Origin: Papilionanthe hookeriana x Papilionanthe teres
Taxonomy: Eukaryota; Streptophyta; Magnoliopsida; Asparagales; Orchidaceae
Assembly (NCBI GenBank): GCA_022702705.1
Contig: CM040424.1
Location: 75,333,452 to 75,397,451, forward strand
Length of the DNA stretch: 64,000 nucleotides
Reading direction: 5' to 3'
Made by a program: the position numbers and the translations under genes. The notes under the pieces were generated by a model, which was given only the letters and a program-made list of their open reading frames with translations, was not told where the DNA came from and searched no databases. Positions 33,801 to 46,925 of the stretch are shown one piece after another (position 1 is the stretch's first letter; each line of letters starts with the position of its first letter).

Positions 33801-34915
33801 TAATGCCTATTCATCAGTACTGACCTATCACATTCAAGATATTGGGTTTTGTCCTCCCTTTCCAAGGCTAAGGGCACTTTTCTGCTTTTACGTGCGATAA
33901 CATCCAGTTGGGGTGACTACAACTTTTAAAATAGCGATTGTAAAGTTGTGGTGAACAAATACTTAGAAAGCTGCAATGAAAATTATATATATATATAGTT
34001 TTTTTCAGAAAGATCAAACTATAACTTTCTTACAACTACCGCACTTTAACATGTCATGTTAAAAATATTAACTTTAGATCACAAAGATCAAAAAAATTTA
34101 TAGAAAGCAGCAAGACAGCAGTTGCCCAAACGGAACAGTGGTGACGGTTTAAAACACAAAACATGTAGAAAGCTATTCCAAACAAACCCTCAATCTCAAA
34201 TGTTCAATTAGATTGTATGATTAAGATTAATTACATAATTGGTTGTAATTATCATAATAAAAAATAATATTATATATAAATATAAATAAATAAACATATA
34301 TTCATATATAGAAATAAGAGAGTTAGACTGGCATTTATTAAAGTTAATAAAAATTTATGAACATTTTAGGCTTAAGTACCATATTAAATCACATTAAAAT
34401 TAATTAATATGGAATTTTTTTCATGGTTTGCTTTCATGTAGATAGTTACATTATGTGGACAACTTTTTTTTTTTCCAATTAATAATATTGTTATCTATTG
34501 ATACAAAAAAAAAAAATAAAAATCATCATTCGACATGAATCTTAAGGCATGAGAAGAATATTGAGAGAATCTTTCGGAAAAGAAACATTGAAACTCCAAC
34601 GATTTCAATAAACTTATAGTCAAACTGACCGGCTTGACCAAACGGATACAATGACCTAAATTTAGTCTAATCTGAGTCAATATAACCCAAACTAAGCCAT
34701 TAAACAAATTTTGGAATATTTTGGTGTCCAATTGAATGTTAAATGAATTCCAAATATAACAAACTTCTTGTCAAATCGAGCGACTCAATGAGACTAGTCT
34801 AACAAGACCAAGATCGCTCAATCCCGACATCATTAATAAACTTGAATATTCACTAAAATCTATCTGATTGAGGGAATCTATCTGAGACATCCGATAGAGT
34901 CGTCCAGATTCTTTC
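33801..34915. other. AT-rich intergenic DNA
   Basis: Near 34150-34195 the reverse complement reads GAGGGTTTGTTTGGAATAGC, like the end of a GTCTGTTTGG-type element whose other end was not fixed. No gene. Confidence 0.4.
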
Positions 34916-35560
34916 TTATTTGCTCGAATGCCTCTTTTAAATTCTATAAATAGAGCCTTTACCCATTCATGAAAGGGAACCTAGAGCTTGAACGAGGAAG
35001 CGTTGGACATGGAGTGATTGTGAAGAAGCTGAATTTCCATGTCGTTCTTCCAAATGGAAGACTCAATGAACGCATCCCGCTCCCGAAGTCATCGCCACCA
35101 TTGACCACCGCTCGCTGGCCACCGTCGATCATCGTTAGTTGCCCCTCTAATGATAACTAATCATCGTGTAAAGTAAAGACTGGTGTCGCAGAGTAACGAG
35201 ACGCCATACAGAGCATTGCATCATCATGAACACTGTGCATCAACACGCCTCAAAGACGGTATATCGATGCTCCGACAGCTACTCCCAACTGCAACTTCTC
35301 TCAACCGCTACACAACGATTCCTTCGACATACGAACATTGTATTTCATGGAATTATGTAATAATTTCCTTCATGCGAGAGAAGAGTTTGAATGTGTAACC
35401 ACCAACTTAAAATGAACAATTTTGACTGAGCTATACCTGATGGATTTTTCCCTTTTGGGTTTTCCATGTATAAAAATATGTTGTCTCTACATGTCACTTT
35501 AACTACCTAAGTTTGTGCTGGACTTTCCTGCAACGCTAAGATGCTAAATAATTACTGCAG
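34916..35560 (+). other. LTR-like promoter segment
   Basis: TTCTATAAATAGAGCCTTTA near 34940-34960 followed by higher-GC transcribed-looking sequence resembles an LTR U3/R region. No partner LTR or internal domain was identified. A 63-codon frame after it has no motif. Confidence 0.3.
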
Positions 35561-35732
35561 CCGTGAATCTTCAAGCATGCGTCGTCTCTTAGATAAAATC
35601 TATTGATACACACACACATATATTATTAAAAGAAGGCCTTATATCATTTATAAAATTATTATTTAAAATATATGTGAACGTTCAATGTGAATCTATCGGT
35701 GAAAAACACCTAAAGAATAGAATGTAAGACAA

Positions 35733-35773
35733 GGGCGAGGGCGGGGCGGGGCGGGGCGGGGCTGGGGGGGGAT
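35733..35773. repeat. G-rich tract at the right end of contig B
   Basis: GGGCGAGGGCGGGGCGGGGC and following G-runs. It has G-quadruplex potential and lies 40 bp from the gap. Confidence 0.8.
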
Positions 35774-35812
35774 TGCACAGTAATGAACAATAATTAAATT
35801 GTTGATTAGCTC

Positions 35813-36312
35813 NNNNNNNNNNNNNNNNNNNNNNNNNNNNNNNNNNNNNNNNNNNNNNNNNNNNNNNNNNNNNNNNNNNNNNNNNNNNNNNNNNNNNNNN
35901 NNNNNNNNNNNNNNNNNNNNNNNNNNNNNNNNNNNNNNNNNNNNNNNNNNNNNNNNNNNNNNNNNNNNNNNNNNNNNNNNNNNNNNNNNNNNNNNNNNNN
36001 NNNNNNNNNNNNNNNNNNNNNNNNNNNNNNNNNNNNNNNNNNNNNNNNNNNNNNNNNNNNNNNNNNNNNNNNNNNNNNNNNNNNNNNNNNNNNNNNNNNN
36101 NNNNNNNNNNNNNNNNNNNNNNNNNNNNNNNNNNNNNNNNNNNNNNNNNNNNNNNNNNNNNNNNNNNNNNNNNNNNNNNNNNNNNNNNNNNNNNNNNNNN
36201 NNNNNNNNNNNNNNNNNNNNNNNNNNNNNNNNNNNNNNNNNNNNNNNNNNNNNNNNNNNNNNNNNNNNNNNNNNNNNNNNNNNNNNNNNNNNNNNNNNNN
36301 NNNNNNNNNNNN
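35813..36312. other. Assembly gap (N run, 500)
   Basis: Separates contig B from contig C. Contig C begins at the sequence equivalent to position 3281 of contig A. Confidence 1.
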
Positions 36313-36385
36313 ATATAAATACTAATATTTTGAAAGTTATGCATATAAAATCCACTTCTTCCTCCATCACCGCCGAAGCTATGCG

Positions 36386-37777
36386 ATGCTCCACTTCCTC
36401 GCCGGCTTCACCCTCCGCCGCGGCAGCCGCCTCTCTTCTCTCTTTCTTCCTCCTCCCGTTCGTCTCACCGAAACCCATAAACTGAGTTACCACTCCCTTC
36501 CCATTGCACCCGCATCGCCGCCGCGCGACGACTACTTCGCCGCAATTCACCACATCTCCAACATCGTCCGGCGAGACTTCTACTTGGAACGCACCCTCAA
36601 TCGTCTTCATTTACCCACTCCCACACCCGATATCGTCCTCCGGGTCCTACGCGCTACCGCCGGTTCCCACCCTCTTCAAGCTCTTCGCTTCTTCTCATGG
36701 TCCCGCTCCCGATCCTCCTCCTCTCCTTCGTCTGCCGAGTTCGACACTCTCATCCTCGCTCTCGGCCGTCACCGTCACTTTCCCCATCTTTGGCGCCTCG
36801 CCGCCGACATGCGATCCCTTTCCTTACCGCTTTCCTCATCCACCTTCGCTGCCATCATTTCCTCCTATGCCGATGCTTGTCTGCCGGACCTCGCCGTCGA
36901 TATCTTCAACCGCATGCCTAAATTTTCTTGTCCCCAGACCACCGAGGTCTACAACTCCCTCCTCTCCGCTCTTTGCCGAGCTCGCAACTTTCATGGCGCT
37001 TATGCCCTCGTCCGCCGAATGCACCGCAAATCCGTCTCCCCAGACCGCCAAACGTTCTCTATCCTCGTCGACGCATGGTGCGCTGCCGGTAAGCTCCGCG
37101 AGGCACAGGATTTCCTGGAGGAGATGGCCAGGCGAGGCTTCTCGCCTCCTGTTCGCGGCCGCGATATTCTCATCGACGGTCTCGTGCGCGCCGGCCATCT
37201 GGAGTCCGCAAAGCGTATTGTTCTTCGATTGACGAAGGAGGGCCTTCTACCTGATGTCTCCACCTTCAATTCCCTCCTCGATGCTCTCTGCGACGCTGCG
37301 GAAATCGACTTCTGCGTTGATCTGCTCGAGGATGCAAACGAGCTCGGCCTCTGCGCAGATATATCGACTTACAAGGCATTAATACCAGCGGTATCGAAGG
37401 CTGGGAAGATCGACGAGGCATTCAGACTTTTAAACTGTGCAATGGAGGATGGGCATCGTCCGTTCCCGAGTCTTTACGCCGCCATTATCAAAGCTATGTG
37501 TCGTGCTGGGAGGTTTGCCGATGCCTTCTCGTTCTTTAACGACATGAAGGTGAGGGGTCATCCGCCAAACCGTCCTGTATACACCATGCTTGTGAAAATG
37601 TGTGTGAGGGGAGGGAGAGTGGTGGAAGCTGCAAATTTTTTGTTGGAGATGACTGAGATGGGGCTGAAGCCGAGGTCTCAGAGCTTTGATATTGTAGTGG
37701 AGGGTTTGAGGCATTGTGGCAAGCATGAGCTAGCGAGGAGAATGGAGCAGCTTGAGGTTGAATGTCTGGGATCTTGA
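36386..37777 (+). CDS. P-class pentatricopeptide repeat protein, At5g18390-like (copy in contig C)
   Basis: An intact 463-codon frame. It differs from the copy at 3354-4745 at only about three residues near the N-terminus (for example RLSSLFLPP in place of RLSYLFLPP, RLTETH in place of RLAETH, and SRSSSSPS in place of SRSSYSPS). PPR motifs, the presequence-like N-terminus and the overlapping upstream ATG (36380) are all conserved. Expected role is as for the first copy: an organellar RNA-binding P-class PPR protein. If the two blocks are haplotypes this is the other allele, not a paralogue. Its TATA-like motif abuts the N gap, so most of its promoter is not in this contig. Confidence 0.92.
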   Translation: MLHFLAGFTLRRGSRLSSLFLPPPVRLTETHKLSYHSLPIAPASPPRDDYFAAIHHISNIVRRDFYLERTLNRLHLPTPTPDIVLRVLRATAGSHPLQALRFFSWSRSRSSSSPSSAEFDTLILALGRHRHFPHLWRLAADMRSLSLPLSSSTFAAIISSYADACLPDLAVDIFNRMPKFSCPQTTEVYNSLLSALCRARNFHGAYALVRRMHRKSVSPDRQTFSILVDAWCAAGKLREAQDFLEEMARRGFSPPVRGRDILIDGLVRAGHLESAKRIVLRLTKEGLLPDVSTFNSLLDALCDAAEIDFCVDLLEDANELGLCADISTYKALIPAVSKAGKIDEAFRLLNCAMEDGHRPFPSLYAAIIKAMCRAGRFADAFSFFNDMKVRGHPPNRPVYTMLVKMCVRGGRVVEAANFLLEMTEMGLKPRSQSFDIVVEGLRHCGKHELARRMEQLEVECLGS

Positions 37778-39147
37778 TCTTCCGTTGCTTTCTTGTTTGG
37801 TACATAGCTAAAGAGAAAGGCAATAGTTTTGATTTCTTATATTGGTTTATCGGCTTATTCAGGTAAGGGGTATGCTTCTTTGATGTTTACCATTTGTTCT
37901 TATAGCATGAACATGCCATTCTCTTATTATATGTTTAGATGAAAATTTAACCTAAAAGAATTCTATTTTGTCTTACTATTTTTGGCCTTGTTTATATGGC
38001 ACTTATTAGTAGAATCACTATTTAAATTTGCACAATTTGAGGTGTGCCTCAATGCAATTGAGCCCAAAATTGCATTGAGGCCATGCCTCTAGCAACTTAG
38101 ACTATATGACCGAAAACTATTGGGCTGAATTCAAGTTGTGAAGTTATTCAGCTGTCAGTGTCGGCAAGATATGTTTGTTAGATTAATCCAACCGCATAAT
38201 TTGACTGGGAAATCCAACATGATAGCCCAAAATCAACAACCTCTATCACTCAACCATGGCAACTTGGTTAAACTCTTCTAGAAGATCAACATTGCCAAGC
38301 TCTTACAAGCGAAGTCAATAATAAAGCTTCTGAAGGGGACTGGAAGGATCTCATTAACTCTATTCAAGGCTGCCCTAGCTGACAGGATCGTTACTGAAGT
38401 TGAAACAACATAAAAGCTACACTCATAAGAGGTTGTTATTTAGGCCAGATTTTATAAAAATTATTTTATTATAATGTGCAAGTTAGAAGAATACAGAGGA
38501 TAGAAATGATATCTAGTGAGATTCGTGTGTTATTAATGCATTATTTTGTAGGGTGTATACTAAATCCTCTATAAATAAGGGCAATCACTACAAATAAAAG
38601 TGAGAATTTTGAGAGATTTCAAGGCACTGGCATTCCTTTGAATTGGGATCTATGTTCTCTGTGAGGTGAATCCACAAACAAAATAGGATCTAACACGTAC
38701 GAGTGGTACACCTCACATTTATGTATGCCCACAATTAGATTGAGGTGCGCGCCTCATTTATTTTATTTTATTTTTCTATATTAAGCGCTTGAACACCTTA
38801 ACCATACACCACAACTCATGCCAGACCCACACCCTCCCGTGCAAGATCTCCCCTCTCATGATAACATCCTAGTCAGCCATCCCAGCGCCGCTGATGTCGC
38901 CTGTTGCTTCTGATTCTTCTGCTAACTCCGTCTGCTGCTTCTACCACCTGCATTGCCTTCCTTCGCCCCTAGCGTCGTAGTCCCCATTACTTGCTATTTC
39001 TACCAACTTTGTCGCTGCATGCTACTTCTAGCACCACTTGTCGCTGCTTGTTATTATCGTCGCCATTATTGTCGTTGCCGTTGTTCCCTCTTTTACCAAA
39101 TAGTCCTATTCCAAGTTTCATAAGGTTTTAATGTTTTAATAAATCCA

Positions 39148-39186
<39 letters not shown>

Positions 39187-39271
39187 ATATTTGCATTGGT
39201 TCAAATTTATTTGTATTTTGAAATAAATTTTTTATTCTAGTATTTTATAAGAATTTATTAGAGAAAAGAAG
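37778..39271. other. Intergenic region equivalent to 4746-6239
   Basis: Same hairpin, LTR-like segment and (ATT)n tract as contig A. No gene. Confidence 0.5.
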
Positions 39272-41285
39272 GAATTCATAATAAGCCTTCGAACGGATTC
39301 AACATGGAAACACAGTGCAAGTTGACATTGAATGCAAAGATAAGACATATTTATTTGTCAAAATGTTATTAAAGAAGGTGTTACAAGGATGAAGGCACAC
39401 CTTCACGACTCGCATACAATGTTGAAAGTGTACTAAAATGCCAAAACAATGAAAGAATAGTTCCGATCATATATGACTTAAGTTGGCGATATCAAAGCAT
39501 CTTGCATGGAAACAATTTGATGATAAAATTGATGTCCGCTTTTACTATAAGAGTTAGCATAGTGCTAAACATTTGTCATCTTTACAACTGATATTCTGTA
39601 GATGTACAAGAGGGCGTCAAGATCACTATATGGTATATGGAGTTGTTGTAATGAGTTATGGAGAGGGTGCAACTGCAGCGCAAAAATATCTCTGGAGCAT
39701 ATTAGAGGGGCACACAAACACCTATTATTGGATATTGGGAGATTTTTTTTATGAGAATATTACTCAATTCAACGTGTCAATCATCTTTTTCTTCAATAAG
39801 ATATGTTCAATAGGTGTTTATGATAGAGGCTTGAAACCCTTGTTCATATATGATTTGAGGACATAAGTATTGAATTAGGAGCTGAGTGATACAAAAAAAT
39901 TCATAAAGGAGATTAAAAGAACCTGAACTTATGTTTGATGGGTGGTCATACATAAAAAATAGATTTTTGATTAATATTTTGGTAAGTAATCCTTATGACA
40001 ATTTTTATGAAATCTATAGAAATATCTCAAATTTTAAATGCAGAGTATATTTTTGGACCATTTGATGGAGTGATACAGGAGGTTGGAGAGCATTTTGTGG
40101 CCTAAGTTGTGATAATGAATGCTAATTCTTATATGAACAATGGGAATAAGTTGATGGAGAAGAAAAATTTTATATATTAGAAACCTTGTGTTGCACACTG
40201 TATTGGCCCAATTTTAAAGAAGTTTGTTGACATATCCTGTCATAAAAATAGCTTGAACAAAGAAAAAAGGATTAATACATTTAGTTCTAATCATTCTTGG
40301 GTATTATCTTTGATGATAAAGCTTTCTAAGAAATAACTATTCGCCTTACTGCTATAAAATTTGCTATAATTTATTTGACTCAGTTAAAAGGTAGGAAACT
40401 ATTGGAAGTAATGTTCACATCCATTTAATAGCTTAATTATGCACTGGCAAAAAAAAGCTGAGAAAAAAGAAGTCAAAAAATTTATTGTAAGTAAAGTATT
40501 TTGATCAAATATCACATATACAATGACAACCACGAATCTATTGGTTTAAGTTTTGAGGTTGGTGGATGCGAAGAAAAAATCAGCTATGAGCTTTATTTAT
40601 AATGCAATGGATGAGACCTAGGAATTACTAGCCCGCAACTTAGAAGAAGAATTCCATTATAGAGAGATTTGAGATATCATTGATGAGAAACATGATCTGC
40701 TTTACCATCTTTTGCATACTACTGGATATTTCCTTAACCCTTAATTTCAATATGTTAAGGACAAGTCTGCAAATTTTGAGATAAAATTTATTCTGTTGCA
40801 TATTTTTTTAACCCTCAATTTTACTATGTTGAGGGAAAATCTGCAAATACCATTGCATGGATAGATTAATTGTTGACCAACTGAGAGGACAACTGTTTTT
40901 ATGCAACTTATTCCATTTAGAAATAATAAAAAAATTTGTGAGCTACAACAAATTAAAGGTACTATTATAAAGCATTCTCCAAATAATTTTAAAATAAAGG
41001 TACTATTTCTAAAATTTCAAATTCTTATTATATGGATTTTTTTTTCAAATATAATTGAACAGTGGATCAAATTTGGTGATGGTAGTCTAGCACTATAATT
41101 TTTTGTTGTTTAAGTATAGGAGTTTCATGCTTCTAATTCATCTAAATGTGATCATAATTGAAGCACATATAATCAAGTTAATACAGAAGAAGAAATCATT
41201 GATGAGCCTAAGCTAAATTTTGTGGTGTACATTACATACAACAAAAAATTTAAGGATAAAAATTTAAATAAAAATAATTTGAAGG
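39272..41285 (+). pseudogene. Decayed hAT transposase, contig C copy
   Basis: Same domain order as the contig A copy. Near 39975-39990 this copy keeps about 13 bp, so the frame reads NRFLINILVSNPYDNFY, matching DUF659 consensus spacing. It is therefore the less decayed version at that point. Other stops, including the one replacing the C-terminal Trp, are shared, so the element was dead before the copies diverged. Confidence 0.7.
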
Positions 41286-41919
41286 AGCAACCTAAAGTAC
41301 TGAAAAATCTCCTTACGGGTCATTCAGAACAAAAAACCAGCCTCTTAACACACTAAGGTAATATCTTTCTCTCATCTTGCCTGTAATGGGAGATTTAGAC
41401 TTTAGATGTTAGATTCAAAAGTTTATGATCATATGACTGGAGACATCAATTCTATAGTCAATTACTAAGAGGCTTTTGCATCTAAAGTTGTCATACTTGT
41501 AGATAGATCATACTAAAATATTGTTGGAAAATAAAATGTAGAGTTCTCTCGAGATATTACTTTTTCTTTTGTTTTATATATTCTACAATGATTACAATTT
41601 AATTTACATAAGCTTATTTATGATATCAAATGTAGAATTAAATTTCTTGCAAAAACTTGTGAATTTCAGGTGGTGGATTCGGGGAAGGTGATTGATAGTG
41701 TTGACATACATCAAGACTTATACCTACCTACTCAAGGAAAATCTCTCTTTATACACAGAAGTAATCCCAACTACATTTTTCTCTCAAAATTTTAAGTTTG
41801 TCGAGTATATGTCTATTAAAAAATAAGTCATGTTATGACATTTTTGTATGGGCATCTTAATTTCAATTATATTGCCAAGTTGTATATTCATTTGTTTATC
41901 AATAAAAACCTTGTTATTA

Positions 41920-42575
41920 TCAATGTGAGATTTATCACTTGCCAAATAGATTAGAAATGTCTGTCCCATGACCCGGTACAAACGCTCACACTTTTTCTCC
42001 ATTATCCACAAGGATATTTAGGGATCTTCAAAAGTGAAAACCCTAAGCGAGGCTAGATGGTTTGTCTTATTTCTTGACGACCACACTAAATCTACTCGGT
42101 ATTCTTAATGAAGGAGAAATCTGAATTAGTCCAAATCTTCCAATCTTCCATGACATGTTTTAAAAACAATTCAAAGCCAAATTCAGATCCTCAAAACTGA
42201 TAATACAAAGAAATATTTTAACACCATTTTTGATTCATGTATTGAGACCCCACAACAAAATGAGATAGTTGAGAGAAATAACAGAGATCTCCTTGAGGTA
42301 TCCCGTTCAATTTCTTATCAAGTTCCAAAATATTTGTGCGGTGAATCAATTCTTATTGCAATATATCTTATCAATTGAATGTCTAGCCCAATATTTAACT
42401 TCAAAACACCATTTCATATGTTGGCGGTTATCTATCTTCACATCAAAGCTTTCTTTTTTACTATACCATTTAAAATTTCTCGTCATACATCCTAACTTCG
42501 CATCCATTCCCCAAACCGCAAATCTATCAAGTGTATTTTGCGTTGCTCTCCATGGATGCCTCCTACTTTCGAGGA
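41920..42575 (+). pseudogene. Ty1/copia integrase remnant, contig C copy
   Basis: Equivalent to 8860-9520. It has the same GAG-pre-integrase and integrase words (EARWFVLFLDDHTKSTRYS, DTPQQNEI), with independent SNPs. Confidence 0.65.
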
Positions 42576-43282
42576 CAAAGAGGAGGGACAAATGGGAATA
42601 GGGATATAATCTCAGGCGCCTCCTACTTTCGAGCGGGTGGGCTTACAATCTCTTCTTTGGTCGTATCTATTTTTAAAGGCTAAGAATTGAGGTTTGGGGG
42701 AGAGAATTGCACCCCATTATTTTCTTCTTTTGCACTTCTCCCAAAACAAGGTCTCTTCCAAGTTGTATGAGCCCATGAATAATATGAGACCCTACGTCCT
42801 AAAAGGATTCTACAGTTACATATTGGATTGAATGATTTAAATGATGGAATCCACCCAATTATTGGTCTTATGGCATCACCCTATAGACAAGATGGTCCAT
42901 AATCAACCCAAGATACTCTTCTATAGGCAAGGTAACCCATTTAATGGAATTTAATTTTTTAATGTCGTACATGTTGCCATGAAACTGAGATTTATTAGAG
43001 ATAGCAAGATAAAGTTAATGTCCTTGGCTTATCTACGTGACCAACTTAATCAACATTGAATATACTTATGTAAAGAGAGCATTTTGGCCATCTATTGTCC
43101 CTGAGAAGCATTATAATTGTAGTGGGTCATTCAAGGCTCTCTGGAAAATTCTTTGGTATCTGTTCAGAACTACTTCATAACCTTTAATGCATTTGTTTGT
43201 TTCTTTTAGTGTGGATAAACTTATTGGTGCACTATCATATCGTTTAACGGTCCTATAATATATTCATAATTGTGTTTTCTTT
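42576..43282. other. Unassigned DNA equivalent to 9521-10261
   Basis: Lacks about 34 bp near 42900 relative to contig A. No gene. Confidence 0.4.
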
Positions 43283-43536
43283 CTTGAAATGAGCACTTAC
43301 ATGCATAGCACACAATTCTTTTACTTATTTAACACCTAAACTTTGATTTTTTACATTTCTAGCACTCAAATCTTTCTTTTAACATCAAAAATACATCTTT
43401 CATTAACTTTTTAATAGTGAAATACATCTTTTGATGCATAGGTGAAGTGATATTAAGGTGAATATTATAAAGTTTAGGTGTTAAATATGTAAATACATAA
43501 GAATTTTGTGACATGAATGTAAATCTTTCTTCTTGA
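43283..43536. mobile_element. Foldback element, family 1 (contig C copy)
   Basis: Equivalent of 10262-10515 and nearly identical in sequence. Confidence 0.8.
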
Positions 43537-43575
43537 AATTGTTTAGGATTTCTATAGCACCTCGACACCCTGATA

Positions 43576-46315
43576 TGATCCGACGTTAAAATTGATACTT
43601 TTTTTTCTACAAAAATTAGGGAAAATAAAATACTTCTTCAATAATTTAAATAACTCACTATGAATATGAAGATAAACACCTACAATTCGAAAGGTAGGCA
43701 AATTTTGCCTATTCCTACAATTCGAGATGTAGGAAATCTTTCTCCAACCCTAAACCTTAGACTCACTACTCAATCTCCAGCATGAACCTAACCCTAGATA
43801 TAATTAGCTTATTTATATCCAACAATAATAATGATAAAAGACTAAATTTTCTTTGATGTACAAAAGACAACTTTACTCTTAGGCTATGCACCAACATAAT
43901 AATACTCCCCTCGCTCCAAAAGACACATTGTCCTCAATGTGGAAAAAAGTTTGAGTATTCCTCCTCTACCCCCACAGCTTTCTCTATTTCTTCATTTTCT
44001 ACCTCCTCATCATACACGATGAGAACTTGTAATTTTCGATTCTTGTAACTGTGTCTGAGGGTAAAATTCTCATCACATCGAAAACGTAATCTCTTGGCTC
44101 TCTTCTCTGGAACCTATCTCTGTAAGGTGCTTGAGTGTTACTTCTGTTCATGGTCTATTATTCGTGTCCCGTGCATCCATCCTCTAGACTTGCGCTGTTC
44201 GGGCTTTTGATTTCGTCGTGGTTGCAGCTGTTCGGTACGGCGTTTCATCTATGTTACTCTTGCTAGCTTTCTTCATCTAATTTTTACCCTCTGCCATCTG
44301 AGCTGGCTCCATTGTCTCCCTCAATCCCCGCGGTCTCAGTAGTCGGGGTGATGTCAGTATGTTAGGCTTTAAGTCCTTCATGAAATTTCTCTTCAATCTT
44401 GCTTCAGAAATCTTCCTCAGCCTTCTCGACAATAGCTCAAATGTTTTCTTGTATTTCATGACAATCCCCTCTTGAGTCATGACATAGAATTGCTCGTATA
44501 GGTCTCATTGAATTGCTCAGAAATATTCCAACAAACAATCCCTATACTCCTCCCACGAATGGATCGGGTTTTTGGCTTCCCTCTACTGAAACCATGCTAG
44601 AGCTTTCCCTTCTAAACATAACCCTGTTCCTATGAGTTTCTTCTCCTTATCTAGTTCATTTATCGCGAAGTATCGCTCTGCCTAATACACCTACTCATGT
44701 GCGTCTTCCCCTTCAAAGGTCGGCATTTTTAACTTCCTAACTCTAGCATCTCCACCCAAATTTCCTCTTACTCCGTTGTTTTCCCCCATGTATTGAGGGT
44801 AAAACTCCCTCCTTCGGTCGTAGCCATATCCCCTCCCTGTTTCTTTTTCCTCTTCTTTTTGCTCCATACCTCTTACATAATCTCTTCTCCATGTTTCGGC
44901 CCACCTAACTACCTCCATCAGAAATCTCTAGTCCACTCTCGATCAGAGCCTGAAAGAGGGCTCGTGATAGTGGATGTTTTATGTTGCTTGTGTTCGATCT
45001 CTTTTTCTTTCGATTTTGCCACAGATTCTCCAGTCAACCTTTGGTCAGGGTTTGCAAATTGAGTCGTCGGTGTGGTCTTGGATTGCATCTCAATGAGCCT
45101 CTTTAGCGTCTATCGAATGTCCCTCATGCTCTCGAATCGATCCTCCGATTGGTTCTCCATAGAAGAAAACCTATCTTCTATGGCGGCGACTCCTTCTTCT
45201 ATCCCAAGTATGATTTGACTCATCTCTTACTATAAATTTTTATCTGAATCATCTACCTTCTTGGCTACCATTATTTCCTATCACTAGGGCACGCTCGATT
45301 TTGAATCCAGTCACTGATTTCTACGATCGCAATTAAGGCATGTGCTATCCCGCAGTAGTCTTCACCGATGGTTCTGATCTGATTTTGTCTTTTTCACGCG
45401 GTTTAGTGAAATTGAGATGAATGTAATCCAGAATTGCTTTTGTTTCCCAGGTAACTCGAGTAGATGTTCTATCACAAGCCTTCTGTCACGACCCGATAAT
45501 ATCTCGTCATCACCTTCCCTGCAAGTGATGAATGTGATTGTATCACAGGTTTTAGTCATGAAGGCGACAAACAACCTTCCATCAAGCTCTGATCGCAATT
45601 GTATCGCGGTAAGCTCTGATTGACTGTATCACAGGGTTCAGTTACGACAATACGAGCCGACGAAGGCTCTAAACCCGTCGTTACCTTCTTTTATAAGCTG
45701 CGAGCCCGTCGTTACCTTCCCAACTAGCAATGATTAGGATTGTTTCGCTTGGGTTCGGTCACGTCGTCGCCTTCCCAACAATCTATGATTGAGGCTGTAT
45801 CGCAGGGTTCAATCAACAAGGTGTGGGATCATGTTTTGTCGCTTGGGGAGGAGACAGACGTCAGTTTCACATCTCGGTAAGCTGCGATCACTTCGTGGCT
45901 TCACTATACGCCTAGATGACGTCATCGATAAAAAATCTACCTCTCCATGCTCGATCATTTTTCTTTGATTCCTAGAATAGATTGTTGTGATGCCAATTTG
46001 ATATGATTCGGCTTCAAAATTGGCACGTTTTTCCATAAAAATTAGGACAAACATAATATTTCTTAATAGTTCAAAGAACTCAATAAGAATACAAGGATAA
46101 ACACTACAAATCGAGACATAGGTGACTCTCTTAATTTCTACAATTTGGGTGGAAAGAAATCTCTCCCAAACCTAAACCTAAGACTCACAACTCAATCTCA
46201 TGCATAAACCTAATCCTAGACATAACAAGTCTATTTATACCAAACAACAAATAATAATAAAAGACTGAATTCCCTTATACCGACAAAATACAAATTTCCC
46301 TTAAACTTGAATTTT
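43576..46315 (-). mobile_element. Gag-only LTR retroelement (TR-GAG-like), contig C copy
   Basis: Equivalent of 10555-13290. This copy shows the gag start better: on the minus strand, 44918-44691 reads MEVVRWAETWRRDY...KLKMPTFEGEDAHE, a typical gypsy gag lead-in, and 44480-44277 carries YKKTFELLSRRLRKI and RLKRNFMKDLKPNI. The purine tract before the 3' repeat is GGAGCGAGGGGAG. No pol domain was found. Confidence 0.6.
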
Positions 46316-46318
46316 CTG

Positions 46319-46322
<4 letters not shown>

Positions 46323-46375
<53 letters not shown>
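46323..46375. repeat. (TA)n microsatellite
   Basis: About 26 TA units, equivalent to 13317-13373. Confidence 0.95.
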
Positions 46376-46382
<7 letters not shown>

Positions 46383-46925
46383 ATTATTATTTTTTTTGTA
46401 CATTAGATCATCCCTACATTCATGTGAAATGGAATATTATGCATTAATTGGATTAAAAAATAAGATGGTTTGGAGTTATAAAACTATGAAGACTTGGAGA
46501 CATTTTGATGAGTAAAGCTTATCTAGATTGATGGGCTGACACTTATAACTTGAAAGAACTAAGGTTTTTTAATCTCATTCCATGATCCATTTTTACACAA
46601 TTTTGTAAATTTTCATGTTAATGGTGTCGTGATTGATTGGTTGATGCATCAATGTATTTATACAATCTCTTATTTGGTTTATGTATCTCATGGACTAACA
46701 AAGTAGTATTTGCTGACCTCTTTGGATAGTAACCTTGAGAATTAATATAATAGATAATACAAACTCCTTTATTATATAATTTTTTTTTAATGTTTTTGGT
46801 GGTTGGCATATTTGGTTTATGGAGTAATAGATGCATTTATATTGAATATCTTCTCTTTTTGTTGATGCGCCTAGACCCTGTCTATCTCTTGCTACAGTTC
46901 AAGGGTATGTTGACGATGGTGAAAT

